In this document: piece by piece, positions 29,003 through 36,007 of the stretch
Position numbering within the stretch: the first letter of the stretch is position 1
Layout of the letters: each line of letters starts with the position of its first letter
From: a virus
Length of the DNA: 41,141 bases
Strand: one strand, 5' to 3'
IMG/VR virus record: IMGVR_UViG_3300027861_000065
Location: 1-41,141 of that record
Made by a program: the position numbers and the translations under genes
Notes under the pieces: model-generated
Seen by the model: only the letters and a program-made list of their open reading frames with translations
What the model was told of the DNA's origin: nothing
Database searches by the model: none

Positions 29003-29562
29003 TATTTACCTATCGCCATCCAATAATGAGATATTCCGGCATTTGTTGATGTAATAGTAAAACTTGTTTTACTTTTTGCGCTAATCCTCGGGTTAACAGT
29101 GACACCTGTCAAAGTGGTTGGTGCAAATGTCACCGAGTATGTATTCGTGCCAAAAGCTGTTAATCCTATCCCTGTATAAGTTACAGTAACTGTTGTACCA
29201 GCTCCGCTAACAAATCCCCATTTTAGACTAAATCCACCAAAAAGAGGGCATTCCCCATTTGCTCCATCTACAACAGAGCCGCTAATCTGCTGTTGAGTTC
29301 CATCGGACTGCTCTCTAAACAATAAATTATTTCCTAACACATATAATGCGCCTTCATCCGCAAGGGTTGTTGGAGCATCTGCCGGAAGTGTTCCTTGATT
29401 AGGCATCGTAAGGAAATTATGCTTCCCGGCGTCTGCGCCATCATTATAACCAACATGATTTACAGCAAAATGGTCGGTCATTTCAGTAAAGTTGGTCTGA
29501 ATGAGCCCTTGAGTCTCGCCTAATGACTGTGAAGCCGTCGGAATTCCTGTTGTTACCGTCAT
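29002..29562 (-). CDS. Tail protein with fibre-connector start
   Basis: The 186-residue product begins TASQSLGETQGLIQTNFTEM, then DHFAVNHVGYNDGADAGKHNFLTMP, a signature of phage tail/fibre proteins ('VNHVG-N..D-GKH..LT'), and ends in a beta-rich domain (SFTITSTNAGISHYWMAIGK). It may join the nozzle to fibres. Confidence 0.75.
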   Translation of the reverse strand: MTVTTGIPTASQSLGETQGLIQTNFTEMTDHFAVNHVGYNDGADAGKHNFLTMPNQGTLPADAPTTLADEGALYVLGNNLLFREQSDGTQQQISGSVVDGANGECPLFGGFSLKWGFVSGAGTTVTVTYTGIGLTAFGTNTYSVTFAPTTLTGVTVNPRISAKSKTSFTITSTNAGISHYWMAIGK

Positions 29563-29741
29563 TTTTTCTTCCTCTTACGTTTCTTTTTCTTAGATTCGGA
29601 AATTGCTATTGCCACAGCCTGGGCTTTTTTCTTGACAATAGGGCCTTTTTTGCTTCCAGATCTAAGTTTACCAGATTTGTATTCTTTCATAACTTTCTTA
29701 ATCTTAGCTTTTTTTCTAAGCTTTGGACACATTTTAACCAT
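29559..29741 (-). CDS. DUF6496-like basic protein
   Basis: The 60-residue product starts at ATG 29741 (GGAGGTG 6 bases before). It has MKEYKSGKLRSGSKKG, then VKKKAQAVAIAISESKKKKR, the DUF6496 layout ('KSGKL-SGSKKGP..K..QA.AIA.SE'). Almost half the residues are Lys or Arg, so it likely binds DNA. It is seen next to head-tail genes in many phages; the role is unknown. Confidence 0.82.
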   Translation of the reverse strand: MVKMCPKLRKKAKIKKVMKEYKSGKLRSGSKKGPIVKKKAQAVAIAISESKKKKRKRKKK

Positions 29742-30816
29742 TGTTATCACCTCCAAAACGAAGATATCCAGCTCTTCCGCCAGCATACCCTTCAGAAAAG
29801 ATCGTCTTCATCTGTTGCTTACCTATTTGAGCATACGTCCTTGTTTCATTTAACGCATAGCGTTCAAATAACATCTTATCCATCATTTGTATTCCGTCTT
29901 CATCCTGCCTATCTTCAAAGACTTTCTTTGATGCCCCTGCCGCCAATGTTTCCCACCATTCTAGAAGCTCTGGTACACCCGTCCCTACTGGTACACCTGG
30001 CACTACAGAACCTAAAAGCACTTGAGAGGGTCTGCGATTAGCTACAATCTCAACTACATAAGATTTGTCTGGAATAGGCCTAATGATTAGTTGGTTTTGC
30101 CAAAAGAGAACAGCTTGAGGAATAGCCGATACCGATGAGCTGTAATGAATTTCAATATCTGTTCCTGAAGGTACAGCAGAGTCGAAAGTAAGGGATGCTA
30201 TTGCCCCTGTAGCATAATCAATCGTTCCTGCGGAGCAATCTCCAATAAGGGAGCCGTCTCCATCGTCTGTTACATGTAAAGACGATGTCGCTGTGTTTGC
30301 TGTGATAAGGATATTTTGTATCCTCGCTGGATTGGGCTCAAGAGTAAACTCGGCTGGATATGATCCCGTTGAAAACGAAGCTGTTGGTTGAGTCATCGTT
30401 TCAACCATTGGATTGTTGTTTACACTTCTTATAATAGGGGTGCTCTCGGCTGTTCCTGAATACGCTCCTGTCGTCCCATCACCCGTCGTAAAAGCCTCAG
30501 TCCTTTGCGTCTTTAAAAAGAGCGCATTAAAGCTTGAGGGATCTGTAAAGAAGCCGATATTTCTCTTGTCTATGTATACAGGTGGCTCTAACGTTGAATA
30601 ATATATAAAATCAAAAGCATAGACATCTATATTCTGAATCGTATTGAATGTATACGTGTCTTTTAGATGGAGAGTTCTAAATTCAGCGGGGAAATCATAG
30701 AGATAAAAAGAATTTATATAGTCAACGATCATCGCATCGGTAAGCTGTAGAGAATTTCCCGTCCCTGTAAGTTTCCTTACCTTAGTGATAATATCCGCTA
30801 ACGTTGCCGTGCTCAT
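29734..30816 (-). CDS. Portal-tail adaptor (gp4-like) with inserted Ig-like module
   Basis: The 360-residue product has an adaptor N-terminus (IITKVRKLTGTGNSLQLTDAMIVDYIN, YLYDFPAEFRTLHLKDTYTF) and C-terminus (WWETLAAGASKKVFEDRQDEDG, FERYALNETRTYAQIGKQQ). Between, residues about 120-240 hold a beta-module (TTGAYSGTAESTPIIRSV, HVTDDGDGSLIGDCS, GTIDYATGAIASLTF) like those in the nozzle gene. The insert is unusual length for an adaptor. Confidence 0.74.
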   Translation of the reverse strand: MSTATLADIITKVRKLTGTGNSLQLTDAMIVDYINSFYLYDFPAEFRTLHLKDTYTFNTIQNIDVYAFDFIYYSTLEPPVYIDKRNIGFFTDPSSFNALFLKTQRTEAFTTGDGTTGAYSGTAESTPIIRSVNNNPMVETMTQPTASFSTGSYPAEFTLEPNPARIQNILITANTATSSLHVTDDGDGSLIGDCSAGTIDYATGAIASLTFDSAVPSGTDIEIHYSSSVSAIPQAVLFWQNQLIIRPIPDKSYVVEIVANRRPSQVLLGSVVPGVPVGTGVPELLEWWETLAAGASKKVFEDRQDEDGIQMMDKMLFERYALNETRTYAQIGKQQMKTIFSEGYAGGRAGYLRFGGDNNG

Positions 30817-31179
30817 CTAAATCCTCCTATTGTCAAAAGCATCAAGTATGGTTATCTCAGGTGGTTTAGACCCGGGAACAATTGTAGAGCAACAGGGAAC
30901 CGCCACAGGAGGTGTAGTTCTAGGATCGTTAAGAGCAGAATAATCAAAAGCATCCCAATCGGCCGTATCAATGTCAACAGTTACTGTGTCACTAGTTGTT
31001 GTCAATACCGTACCACGTTTTAAATTTAGCTGAAACATCCCGAAATCTGGGGTAACACGAAAAGAAATGATTTGTCCAATCGTAAAATCGTGACTAGCAA
31101 CAAAAGTGACAACAGCCTCTTGGGCGTTCGTTATCGCATTTATGTAAGACGATTGCGGATAGAATCTATTTGTAGCCAT
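30817..31179 (-). CDS. Small virion protein, paralog of C-terminal domain of 31626-32630
   Basis: The 120-residue product reads FYPQSSYINAITNAQEAVVTF, ASHDFTIGQIISFRVTPDFG, RGTVLTTTSDTVTVDIDTADWDAFDY. The neighbour at 31626-32630 has the same order of motifs in its second half (FYPRFRYIMPVG, AHDFSLGEKVSFRVRPQYG, VGTVLATSAYTITTDIDSTGFDAF). It probably arose by duplication and forms a related virion or tail contact. Confidence 0.7.
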   Translation of the reverse strand: MATNRFYPQSSYINAITNAQEAVVTFVASHDFTIGQIISFRVTPDFGMFQLNLKRGTVLTTTSDTVTVDIDTADWDAFDYSALNDPRTTPPVAVPCCSTIVPGSKPPEITILDAFDNRRI

Positions 31180-31197
31180 TGTTCATGTAGCCCCCTT

Positions 31198-31554
31198 TTA
31201 ATACGACCCCTCAGGAATAAACCTTATTCTTGATTCAGCCTCAAAAGTACTTGGAAGACCACGTACTAATGCACCGGTACTAAATGTCCTTACTTTTTTC
31301 ACCGTATTGTTTATGTGTTTTACGATACCCTGTGGAATTTCACAAACCTCGCCATGCACAAATTTATAAGAAACCAAAAGATCTTCAGGGAAAACACGAT
31401 AAGGAAATTCTATAAATCCCGCTCCCACATCAGGGAACTCAAATTTACCCTTAAGAAGTTTGTCGTGCTCTTTTCTCATTTGTTTGAGAAGTTCCTTAGC
31501 GTCGACTTCTTTAGCGGTTTTTTCTTTTTTTCTAACGACCTCTTTTATTTTCAT
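31198..31554 (-). CDS. Head-associated protein, 118 aa
   Basis: A basic Lys/Glu N-terminus is followed by PDVGAGFIEFPYRVFPEDLLVSYKF, HGEVCEIPQGIVKHINNTVKKV, a pattern of small capsid-linked proteins in N4-gp56 phages. It begins after a terminator, so its transcript either reads through or starts in the short gap. No enzyme motif. Confidence 0.65.
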   Translation of the reverse strand: MKIKEVVRKKEKTAKEVDAKELLKQMRKEHDKLLKGKFEFPDVGAGFIEFPYRVFPEDLLVSYKFVHGEVCEIPQGIVKHINNTVKKVRTFSTGALVRGLPSTFEAESRIRFIPEGSY

Positions 31555-31570
31555 GATCTATCCTCTTAAA

Positions 31571-31610
31571 TTAAAAATATTACCCTCTCCTTAACAGGAG
31601 GGGGTAATAT
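31571..31610 (-). terminator. Terminator after the head operon
   Basis: On the minus strand a 14-bp stem (31610-31597 with 31590-31577, one G-T pair) with a 6-base loop, then TTTTTAA. It would reduce expression of tail genes relative to coat. Confidence 0.85.
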
Positions 31611-31625
31611 CAAATGCTTGGTATT

Positions 31626-32630
31626 TTATAAGTCACTGGTATCGTGTCTTTCACTGTAATACGCTTCCCAGTCATATACAGCGCTAGTACTAGTCACCAC
31701 ATTAGTGCCGCAGCGCATAATGAACCTCGAAAGGTTGTCGTATGCTGCTGTAAGTGGAACGAATGGCTCGTTTTGTGTTGTCGAGTCAATCCCGGCACCT
31801 GCAGGCAGAACAATAGGATTGCTAACACCTGGGTTAAGATAATCCGCGGATAATGGCGGTAAGAATGCATCAAAACCGGTACTATCGATATCTGTAGTGA
31901 TAGTGTAAGCAGATGTTGCTAGCACTGTTCCAACAACTTCGTTTATCTGCTGCATTCCATACTGAGGACGGACCCTAAATGATACCTTTTCACCCAAGGA
32001 AAAATCATGAGCTACAGTCATGGAAACAACGGCGTTTGTTGCTTGAGTAATCCCGACAGCACCCCCTACAGGCATAATATACCTGAACCTGGGGTAAAAA
32101 TGAGGAGGGATAATCAAACGAACATTACCGGCTGTTGCAGCTGCTGCAAAGTTTTGAGCATCAAGATTTAATGTGACGTCAACGTTAGTTGTAACTGCCG
32201 TCACTTCAATATCATAACCTGATGTTTGAAGCTGAGCGGTTGTGTTATCTAAACGAACAACACTTCCCACTTGAATAGCTCCAGTAGCAGCCATTGTACA
32301 AACTGCCGGATTGGCATTTGTAATAGCCGTTGTTGCTAACGCCGCAAAAGTCGGTGGATTAGCTTGATCAATGAAACGGAAACCGTTGGTGGTTCCTGCC
32401 TCTGTTGACATTGCGCCAGTTGTTACAGTCTGGTCGATCGATTGAAAAGCCTCTTCTGCCATTCCCCTCCATCGAAAACTTTCTACTGAAGTTTCTGCAG
32501 CATCATCACCCCAAGCGGTCCTGTTGCGAAGAACAAATTTATCCGGTTCCCCCCCCGGCAACACAACATCTTGAAAAGCTGCTGAAGCTGCAGACGTGAA
32601 AGTCCCGGAATCTCTACGTGTAAAAGTCAT
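31626..32630 (-). CDS. Head/decoration-type structural protein, two-domain
   Basis: The 334-residue protein starts after AAGGAGG. The N-terminal half has DVVLPGGEPDKFVLRNRTAWG, AEEAFQSIDQTVTTGAM and a Thr/Ala-rich part with a beta fold (SVVRLDNTTAQLQTSGYDIEVT). The second half from about 175 is the paralog domain shared with 30817-31179. It lies next to the coat gene at a high-expression position, so it is likely a decoration or connector protein. Confidence 0.68.
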   Translation of the reverse strand: MTFTRRDSGTFTSAASAAFQDVVLPGGEPDKFVLRNRTAWGDDAAETSVESFRWRGMAEEAFQSIDQTVTTGAMSTEAGTTNGFRFIDQANPPTFAALATTAITNANPAVCTMAATGAIQVGSVVRLDNTTAQLQTSGYDIEVTAVTTNVDVTLNLDAQNFAAAATAGNVRLIIPPHFYPRFRYIMPVGGAVGITQATNAVVSMTVAHDFSLGEKVSFRVRPQYGMQQINEVVGTVLATSAYTITTDIDSTGFDAFLPPLSADYLNPGVSNPIVLPAGAGIDSTTQNEPFVPLTAAYDNLSRFIMRCGTNVVTSTSAVYDWEAYYSERHDTSDL

Positions 32631-32640
32631 TATATCCTCC

Positions 32641-33600
32641 TTATATTGCCCTTAGGCCGGTTGCTCTAAGTTTCTGAACCCACAGATCTTGGTCAATACA
32701 TTGACCTTGATAGAAATTCGTTGCTACAGTAGCGCGAAGTTTACAGGGGTCATTATTATAGCCCGGTGGTAAATAAATATACCTTCCGTCTCCTGAATCT
32801 CTAGTTGCCACTTTATACCCTTCTTTTGCGGTTATAAAGATGTTGGCAACATCATTCCCTAACAAAGACGCATTAGGAGTGACTGACCCTTGTGAAGAAA
32901 CAAAGAATCGAATATTGTTTATCCCTCCCCACTCACTTGTAAGAGTGTCTTTAACATTCGGATATCTAAATTTCCTTATAAAATCATCCATCTTATTAAG
33001 CGATGGTATCATCCTCGTTGTGCACATGGCTGCATAGGAATCACCAATTGACGATGTTCCTATCTTGTCGGTAGCTTCGATCATGTTAGTGATAAAATCA
33101 CCGTCATTATCTTGGAGAAGAGCGACAATATCATCTGTATCGTCTACAGAAATTTGAGTAGGAAGGTCTCCATTACCACCTGCAACACAGTTTACAAGGG
33201 CCGCGCTAGATTCCAGGTTATCTCTCTGAAGAATATCTTCAGTTTCCCTGGTCGCTTGTCCGAGCCTTGCAGCCGCAGAGTTTAAAATAGGATCTTCGTT
33301 GGTTAATAGAACGTCTTTTGTGATAACAATATACGTAGAATAATTTCTAACACGGCAATCAATATCAACCCTATTCAATAACTGAGAAGGTGGATTTGTT
33401 TGAGTGTTATCGACCGGTACAGGAAATCTGTCTAAAGCCTCGTAACGAGATTGTCGATCAATATTTCCTTGCATATCTTCAATTCTAACAGGCGTAGAAA
33501 AAAGATTATGAATGGTATTTCTTTCTGGTGTACTTAAAATTTTTGAATTGTATCGTTGCTGTACCTGAGGTGGCAACGTTCCAACATTTACGGATGGCAT
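32641..33600 (-). CDS. Major capsid protein, N4-gp56 type
   Basis: The 319-residue protein has the N4-gp56 pattern: STYIVITKDVLLTNEDPILNSAAARLGQATRETEDILQRDNLESSAALV (segments TKDVLLTNEDPIL, ETEDILQRDNLES), then AAMCTTRMIPSLNKMDDFIRKFRYPN and SEWGGINNIRFFVSSQGS. It has no N-terminal prohead propeptide visible. GGGTAAA-type weak ribosome site, but it follows the scaffold gene at 14 bases, as usual for phages of this kind. Confidence 0.84.
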   Translation of the reverse strand: MPSVNVGTLPPQVQQRYNSKILSTPERNTIHNLFSTPVRIEDMQGNIDRQSRYEALDRFPVPVDNTQTNPPSQLLNRVDIDCRVRNYSTYIVITKDVLLTNEDPILNSAAARLGQATRETEDILQRDNLESSAALVNCVAGGNGDLPTQISVDDTDDIVALLQDNDGDFITNMIEATDKIGTSSIGDSYAAMCTTRMIPSLNKMDDFIRKFRYPNVKDTLTSEWGGINNIRFFVSSQGSVTPNASLLGNDVANIFITAKEGYKVATRDSGDGRYIYLPPGYNNDPCKLRATVATNFYQGQCIDQDLWVQKLRATGLRAI

Positions 33601-33614
33601 TTTACCCTCGGCTT

Positions 33615-34394
33615 TTAATAACCGGGAGCCTTACTTGCATAACCTAAAGTTTCTCTAAAAAGATCTTCTTTTTCTTTTTTGCTCATATTCAAAATATCGA
33701 AAGCTTTTGCCATGGGTCTTTTATCATAAGCATGTGGAGACTGGATTGTCTCTTCATTCTTTTTGATATTCTTAGACACCTCTTCGGCGTGCTTTCTTTC
33801 TGATTTAGAGCCTGCTAAATTCATTGAACTTATAAATTTATATGTCTGCATCCCCATCTTATAAGGATCTTTTAAGTCTGCAATCGTAGCGGCTAATTCC
33901 GGTTCTTTTTTTTCCAAAATTGCGATTGTCTCGGAATTAACAACCTCGTCGAAGTCGGAATATTTTGCTTGAAGACGTTCTTTAAATCTTTCTTGTTCTC
34001 GCTGTTGACTCAACTGATTAAACTCGTCTCTCGCGTAAGCACGCGACCGCTTCTCTAACATTTTTTCGGTTTGACCGAGTGTTAGATATTCTTCTGATGA
34101 GAGTTGTTTAAACTCATCAACCTCTTCTTTTTGAACAGGTTGATTTTGTTGAGTCTGCTCCATCAAGTTTTTAATGAACTGATCTTGCAGTCTACTCTTT
34201 TCTTCGAGTTCTCGAGCTTTTTGCTCTGATTGCTCTGCTTTCCTTCGGAGTTCACCCCAGTTTCTGTCTTGAGAAGTTTCCTCTTGGCCTTGAGCACTTT
34301 CTAAGACTTCTTCTTGAGCGTTCTCATCAACAACCGTGGAATCCTGATCCTGAGGCGTGACCTGCACATTTTCACTGTTTTGATCTTCGTCCAT
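33615..34394 (-). CDS. Scaffolding protein
   Basis: The 259-residue product is acidic, Gln/Glu-rich and mainly coiled coil (LRRKAEQSEQKARELEEKSR and following), without membrane or enzyme motifs; the C-terminal part ends with DILNMSKKEKEDLFRETLGY, a likely coat-binding helix. ATG 34394 follows AAGGA. It precedes the coat gene directly, the normal order. A short ORF overlaps its start. Confidence 0.8.
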   Translation of the reverse strand: MDEDQNSENVQVTPQDQDSTVVDENAQEEVLESAQGQEETSQDRNWGELRRKAEQSEQKARELEEKSRLQDQFIKNLMEQTQQNQPVQKEEVDEFKQLSSEEYLTLGQTEKMLEKRSRAYARDEFNQLSQQREQERFKERLQAKYSDFDEVVNSETIAILEKKEPELAATIADLKDPYKMGMQTYKFISSMNLAGSKSERKHAEEVSKNIKKNEETIQSPHAYDKRPMAKAFDILNMSKKEKEDLFRETLGYASKAPGY

Positions 34395-34431
34395 ACTTTT
34401 CCTTCCGCCTGGCGAGAGCGTTTGCAGCCAT
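34372..34431 (-). CDS. 19-residue basic leader peptide
   Basis: ATG 34431 with AGGA two bases away opens MAANALARRKEKYGRRSKQ, ending 23 bases inside the scaffold gene. It is mainly basic and helical. It could couple scaffold translation or be a real micro-protein. Confidence 0.35.
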   Translation of the reverse strand: MAANALARRKEKYGRRSKQ

Positions 34432-34451
34432 AATCCTAGTGGATTAATTTT

Positions 34452-34480
34452 AATCTATACTATTTACTCTATATTATCAA
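34452..34480 (-). promoter_or_regulatory. Candidate promoter for scaffold/coat
   Basis: On the minus strand TTGATA (34480-34475), 17 bp, TAGATT (34457-34452). It overlaps the end of the preceding gene and would give an mRNA starting near 34445, so coat and scaffold could be raised above other late genes. Confidence 0.4.
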
Positions 34481-35110
34481 AGAAAATTTACTCTTCAGCT
34501 CTTTATCTTGGTGAAATCTGTTCGGTATCCAGAAAAATCCTAGCTGTTTTTCAATTGCTACAGACTTTTCACTCATACCTTTTGCTGCACAAAAGTCTAG
34601 ATATGCTTTTCTGTAAGAATCAATCTTTTTCTCGTCATAGCCTTCAATTTGAGCCCTATCGATCGATACTTTCATAAAACCAAAAGGCTCGAATCCCCCA
34701 CGTTTCCACGATTGTATGTTCGTTATATAATCATGGTCATATAGATGAGCGTGGATAAGAATATTCGGTAATTCCGAATGATGAGGGAGATCCCAGCAAT
34801 ATAAAATTTCATTGGTCTTGGGCGTCACATGGAAAACTAGCGTGTTTCCTTCCGGAAACGGTCTGTAAAGAGACTTGATCATGCGACGCTTGATAGCATT
34901 CTTCATTATAAGATCGCGTTGTTCTACGACATTTACGTAAAAAGGCCTGCCTTCGAACGGATCGCTTTCAAATGAATTGTTTAGATCTTCAACAAGACTA
35001 TTTACCATCCCTGTGTTAATATCACCTACCAAAAGGCCTTTTGCAGACTCTTTTTGCGCATTACGATAAGTCGTTCCTACTGTGTCGCCGTCTCTAAACT
35101 CCGATTTCAT
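34469..35110 (-). CDS. Hypothetical protein between portal and scaffold
   Basis: The 213-residue protein has a good ribosome site (AGGGAG). Middle segments read RMIKSLYRPFPEGNTLVFHV, NEILYCWDLPHHSELPNIL, FEPFGFMKVSIDRAQIEGY; C-terminal IEKQLGFFWIPNRFHQDKEL. It looks like a compact alpha/beta protein; the family is not recognised. Its place suggests a head-assembly or packaging accessory role. Confidence 0.72.
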   Translation of the reverse strand: MKSEFRDGDTVGTTYRNAQKESAKGLLVGDINTGMVNSLVEDLNNSFESDPFEGRPFYVNVVEQRDLIMKNAIKRRMIKSLYRPFPEGNTLVFHVTPKTNEILYCWDLPHHSELPNILIHAHLYDHDYITNIQSWKRGGFEPFGFMKVSIDRAQIEGYDEKKIDSYRKAYLDFCAAKGMSEKSVAIEKQLGFFWIPNRFHQDKELKSKFSLII

Positions 35111-35116
35111 TCTCCC

Positions 35117-35380
35117 TTACCCTAACAGATTTTCTAAAGTAGATATAAAGTCTTTAACCCCTGAAATTTGAATTTTATATTCATAGTAATTAAAATATAA
35201 AGGATCATCTCCTTTAGATCTTAAATATAAAATGTCTAAGGTTTTCTTATACTCTTTAATAATTCCTCTTATTTTATTTCTTAAAACAGACACCTCCATA
35301 TCAGTGTCGATATGAGCACCTACTATACAGGATTCTTTGACTGGAGTGCTATCAAGACTGTTTTCATTGCTTACATCCAT
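35117..35380 (-). CDS. Helical hypothetical protein, 87 aa
   Basis: Starts at ATG 35380 within the end of the gene before. The N-terminal third is polar and Ser-rich; the rest is helical and basic (EVSVLRNKIRGIIKEYKKTL, YYEYKIQISGVKDFI). No motif is recognised. Confidence 0.68.
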   Translation of the reverse strand: MDVSNENSLDSTPVKESCIVGAHIDTDMEVSVLRNKIRGIIKEYKKTLDILYLRSKGDDPLYFNYYEYKIQISGVKDFISTLENLLG

Positions 35381-35595
35381 TTCCAATTACCTTCTTTATC
35401 AGTAATCCCCTCTTCTTTTTTTTCAAGATATTCTTTGTCTACGATTTGGCACCAATCAAATTCTTCTTTTGATCCTTGCAGCATTCTTTTTACCTGTTTA
35501 ATATCTGAAGAGGTCATATATAGATTATCAATGCCTTTATAGAATTTATCATTCCATCCAGCAAAGACAATATATTCTGTGGGTTTTTTATTCAT
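35371..35595 (-). CDS. Small hypothetical protein, 74 aa
   Basis: The product has IVFAGWNDKFYKGIDNLYMT and acidic/basic C-terminal segments ending GNWKWM. TAGGTGG 4-8 bases before ATG is the ribosome site. It follows a 178-base untranslated stretch with strong hairpins, so it could be the first gene of a new transcript. Confidence 0.67.
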   Translation of the reverse strand: MNKKPTEYIVFAGWNDKFYKGIDNLYMTSSDIKQVKRMLQGSKEEFDWCQIVDKEYLEKKEEGITDKEGNWKWM

Positions 35596-35773
35596 TAGCC
35601 ACCTATAAAAAAAGACGTAGATATAAGCTAGAGCAATTTCTCTAGGTTGCCTATGACAACGGATATCCCTCTCACTACGCCTAAAATTTAGTAAGAAAGG
35701 CTCCGTCCAGGCATTGGCCTGCCTGGGCGGAGAAAGAAGTACGAGAAAAACTCGAACTTACATTATGAGTCAT
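35596..35773 (-). other. Untranslated stretch with hairpins
   Basis: No gene is convincing. On the minus strand after the 13-bp terminator stem (35732-35701) come GTTGTC-ATA-GGCAAC (about 35660-35646) and CTAGAG-6-CTCTAG (35647-35630 region). TTGTCA is near a -35 but no -10 is placed well. Likely a terminator/leader junction. Confidence 0.5.
35690..35732 (-). terminator. Long-stem terminator between portal-side and scaffold-side genes
   Basis: CTCCGcCCAGGCA (35732-35720) pairs with TGCCTGGaCGGAG (35713-35701), 13 bp with one G-U, loop of 6, then CCTTTCTTAC. The U-run is poor, so it may be partial. Confidence 0.6.
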
Positions 35774-35947
35774 TTAACTATAACGATCTTTATAAGCTGT
35801 TCGACGAATCTTAGAAGCCTCACTCTTCTCCCCTCTATTATGTCTTTCGATATAAGAGAAAGGCTTTTGATTGTGAGACTGTGTAAAACAGTCTTTAGGT
35901 CTAGCGATGCTTTTTTCATCTCCTGGACCTTTTCCATAATCTTTCAT
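35774..35947 (-). CDS. Small basic phage protein, 57 aa
   Basis: ATG 35947 follows GGAGGTG by 4. The product MKDYGKGPGDEKSIARPKDC continues FTQSHNQKPFSYIERHNRG and ends KIRRTAYKDRYS; it is basic and polar, probably a DNA- or virion-bound protein. An upstream extension to 35995 has no ribosome site. Confidence 0.66.
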   Translation of the reverse strand: MKDYGKGPGDEKSIARPKDCFTQSHNQKPFSYIERHNRGEKSEASKIRRTAYKDRYS

Positions 35948-36007
35948 AATACACCTCCGAAGTGTTACCTCTTTAACATAACTTATTCTTAGCAAATAGG
36001 TAAATAT

